Origin: Terriglobia bacterium
GTDB lineage: Bacteria; Acidobacteriota; Terriglobia; UBA7540
Direction: 5' to 3'
Assembly (NCBI GenBank): GCA_020073545.1
Contig: JAIQEZ010000027.1
Span: forward strand, 1-44,784
DNA: 44,784 nt
Shown here piece after piece: positions 43,505 through 44,784 of this stretch. The position numbers and the translations under genes are program-made. The first letter of the stretch is position 1, and the number at the start of each line of letters is the position of its first letter. Below the pieces are notes generated by a model. It did no database searches, was not told the DNA's origin, and was given only the letters and a program-made list of their open reading frames with translations.

Positions 43505-44161
43505 GTCAGCGAAGATTGTGGGAATTTTCCTCTAGACCGCGAGATTCCCGCTTCTCAACTTGTGAATAGCCTTCTGTCACTCAATTCCAACAAGAATCCT
43601 TGGACGTGTGATAAGAAAAGGACGCCGTTTCAAAACGTCTTTATCGACGACCAGGGAAAGTCGGAAAGGTACGCACCATCCAATTCGACAACCTTTCGAC
43701 GTGGCCCCTACGCACCAGCCGAGGGCGCTCGCCCGCACGCCAGCCTGCTCCAGCACACCCACCAGAGGTCCCGCCCCAGCCAGAAACCGGGCGTGGACAC
43801 AGTACCGTTCGGGATCGAGCCCCCGCGCGAGCGTGTGGTTTTGTCAACTTGGTTTGGTCCCTTCTTGATCACCTGAATTGGCCCCACCTAACTGATTGAT
43901 TCTCTGTGGCGCTGCAGTGGAAGTTTACTGGATTTTGATGCAGGGCAGGAGCGAAAAGTTCAGAGCGCTAAGGCCACTGCACTCGGGCGCGACCGTTTGC
44001 TCCTGCGATGCCTCAAGGTCTGACAGACAGTGCTCATTTCAAGAACGGAAAACCGGCGAAGCTACCAAAATGCCCAGCTCGAAATGCTGCAGGCTTGCCG
44101 AATAGGCAGGCGTCCCGCGCGGGGCTCTGGCCCAGTTCCCAATCAAGACTCACAACCAGTT
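43505..44161. other. Intergenic region with a glycosyltransferase remnant
   Basis: 657 bases without an intact gene. It holds the fragment at 43712-43838 (separate entry). I see no promoter pair of good quality and no other domain-like frame. Confidence 0.4.
43712..43838 (-). pseudogene. Fragment of a duplicated GT4 glycosyltransferase
   Basis: Reading leftward, the frame gives LARGLDPERYCVHARFLAG followed by AGPLVGVLEQAGVRASALGW, which matches LACGLDPERFRFHAWFLAG and EGPLVGMLEQAGVRASALDW of the gene at 34098-35165. The DNA is also closely similar (34980-35080). The match begins and ends abruptly, with no start and no continuation into the second domain, so it is a non-functional piece of a copied or lost gene. 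Confidence 0.75.
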
Positions 44162-44617
44162 TCAGACCTCGGTAGGGGTAGGCTGGTGAATCTTCGTTGA
44201 GATTGAGGTGATGCACTTCCAGCCCCACGTCAGAACGATGTAGACGATTAGCGGCAGAAAGGGCACAGAGAAGCGATGATTATCTCCAAACTCCGTGAAC
44301 GCCGCGAACACGGAAACCCATAAGGTGATGGCGAAGATCAGATATTCAAATTTCGTGAATACCCTCAAGCGAAAGAGAGCACACGGGAAAGAAAACAAGG
44401 CCAGAACGAGAAAGACAGCCGTAACTTTGTGAATCAGAAACTCTACCAACGGCCCAGCGAATCCCGTTAGTCCCAAGCGGGTGTCCTGCGGCCAATTGAC
44501 CTCCGCCGGGCTGGCCTCTCCCCAGAATTGCATCCAGCCGTCTTCGGCGCGCCGGAGGCACAAAAGGGGATGATGAACTTCCAGATAGAGGGCGAGATAG
44601 GTAAGTTCGCGCGACAC
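44162..44617 (-). pseudogene. C-terminal part of a GT-C-like membrane protein, 5' end missing
   Basis: 151 codons from a GTG at 44617. It carries three membrane segments (TAVFLVLALFSFPCALF, LIFAITLWVSVFAAF, PFLPLIVYIVLTWGW) and EFGDNHRFSVPFLPL, the usual C-terminal segment of GT39-like membrane proteins. The expected ~350 upstream residues are absent; instead, an unrelated glycosyltransferase 3' end in another frame lies directly before it. I read it as a truncated gene at a deletion junction near 44620-44640, although translation from the GTG is possible. Confidence 0.5.
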
Positions 44618-44784
44618 CTGGACTTGCGATTTCCCCGTTCTAGCAGCGCTTGCAGCACGCGCGTTGCCCCCTCGCCATCCACCACCTGGCGGCCGATGTT
44701 CGCCATCTGCTCTCGCAATCTCCTCGATCGTCCCAGTTCGTCGAGTGCTGTCGCCAAGGCAGACCCATCGAAATCCCCGATGGG
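44467..44784 (-). CDS. C-terminal end of a GT-B-like (PseG/MurG-type) protein, cut by window edge
   Basis: The frame open at the window edge reads PIGDFDGSALATALDEL and then LREQMANIGRQVVDGEGA and TRVLQALLE, the C-terminal helices of PseG- or MurG-like GT-B proteins. After about residue 52 the sequence (RGNRKSRCRANL onward) is the shifted translation of the membrane-protein fragment, so the natural stop codon seems lost. Only the end of the gene is in the window; family assignment is tentative. Confidence 0.45.
   Translation of the reverse strand, partial: PIGDFDGSALATALDELGRSRRLREQMANIGRQVVDGEGATRVLQALLERGNRKSRCRANLPISPSIWKFIIPFCASGAPKTAGCNSGERPARRRSIGRRTPAWD

Overview
The window looks like a stretch of chromosome from a GC-rich Gram-negative bacterium, most likely an acidobacterium. 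That is an inference from gene content (a deoxyhypusine-synthase-like enzyme beside pyruvoyl arginine decarboxylase, a DUF6807/PmoA-like exported protein, single RRM protein, type I GlnA with GlnE) and from intergenic hairpins of the CCGCAGAGACGC type; no rRNA or tRNA gene is present to settle it.

Region 1 (about 1-8800) is an accessory island, visibly poorer in GC than the next 20 kb. It holds the tail of an IS1595-family transposase, a long protein with a C-terminal HEPN-type R-x4-H motif, a two-gene short prokaryotic Argonaute system of the DUF4365(DREN)-APAZ type (SPARDA-like), a hypothetical gene just upstream of it, a possible PD-(D/E)XK nuclease gene bracketed by a 20-bp direct repeat, a RelE/ParE-type toxin with ribbon-helix-helix antitoxin, and at least three related hairpin repeats. 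The most notable point is that the nuclease-APAZ effector gene is cut by one in-frame TAG: the 12 codons after the stop and the following 187 codons read on as a normal APAZ domain, while the partner Argonaute is intact.

Region 2 (8800-17500) carries two MFS transporters, 5-deoxy-glucuronate isomerase (iolB), an exported DUF6807 protein, an XRE-type regulator and two paralogous receiver-domain proteins that have lost the phospho-accepting aspartate (Asn in one, Ser in the other). The metabolic genes suggest uptake and breakdown of uronates or inositol-derived sugars.

Region 3 (17500-27100) is housekeeping: a polyamine pair (deoxyhypusine-synthase-like enzyme and pyruvoyl-dependent arginine decarboxylase), glutamine synthetase (glnA) followed by its adenylyltransferase (glnE), an RRM RNA-binding protein preceded by a degenerate cold-shock-like reading frame, and hemE.

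Region 4 (27300-44784) is an exopolysaccharide or surface-glycan locus. Seven genes run leftward from 35165 to 27310 (three GT-B glycosyltransferases, a GT2, an NAD-dependent epimerase, a SIS-domain isomerase and the initiating polyprenyl-phosphate sugar transferase). A divergent rightward set has three large GT-C-like or GT2 proteins and a methyltransferase; another leftward GT-C-like protein follows. The right end shows decay: an N-terminal remnant of a duplicated membrane protein, a fragment of a duplicated glycosyltransferase, and a glycosyltransferase-like 3' end joined out of frame to a truncated membrane protein. This locus therefore appears to be turning over by duplication and deletion.
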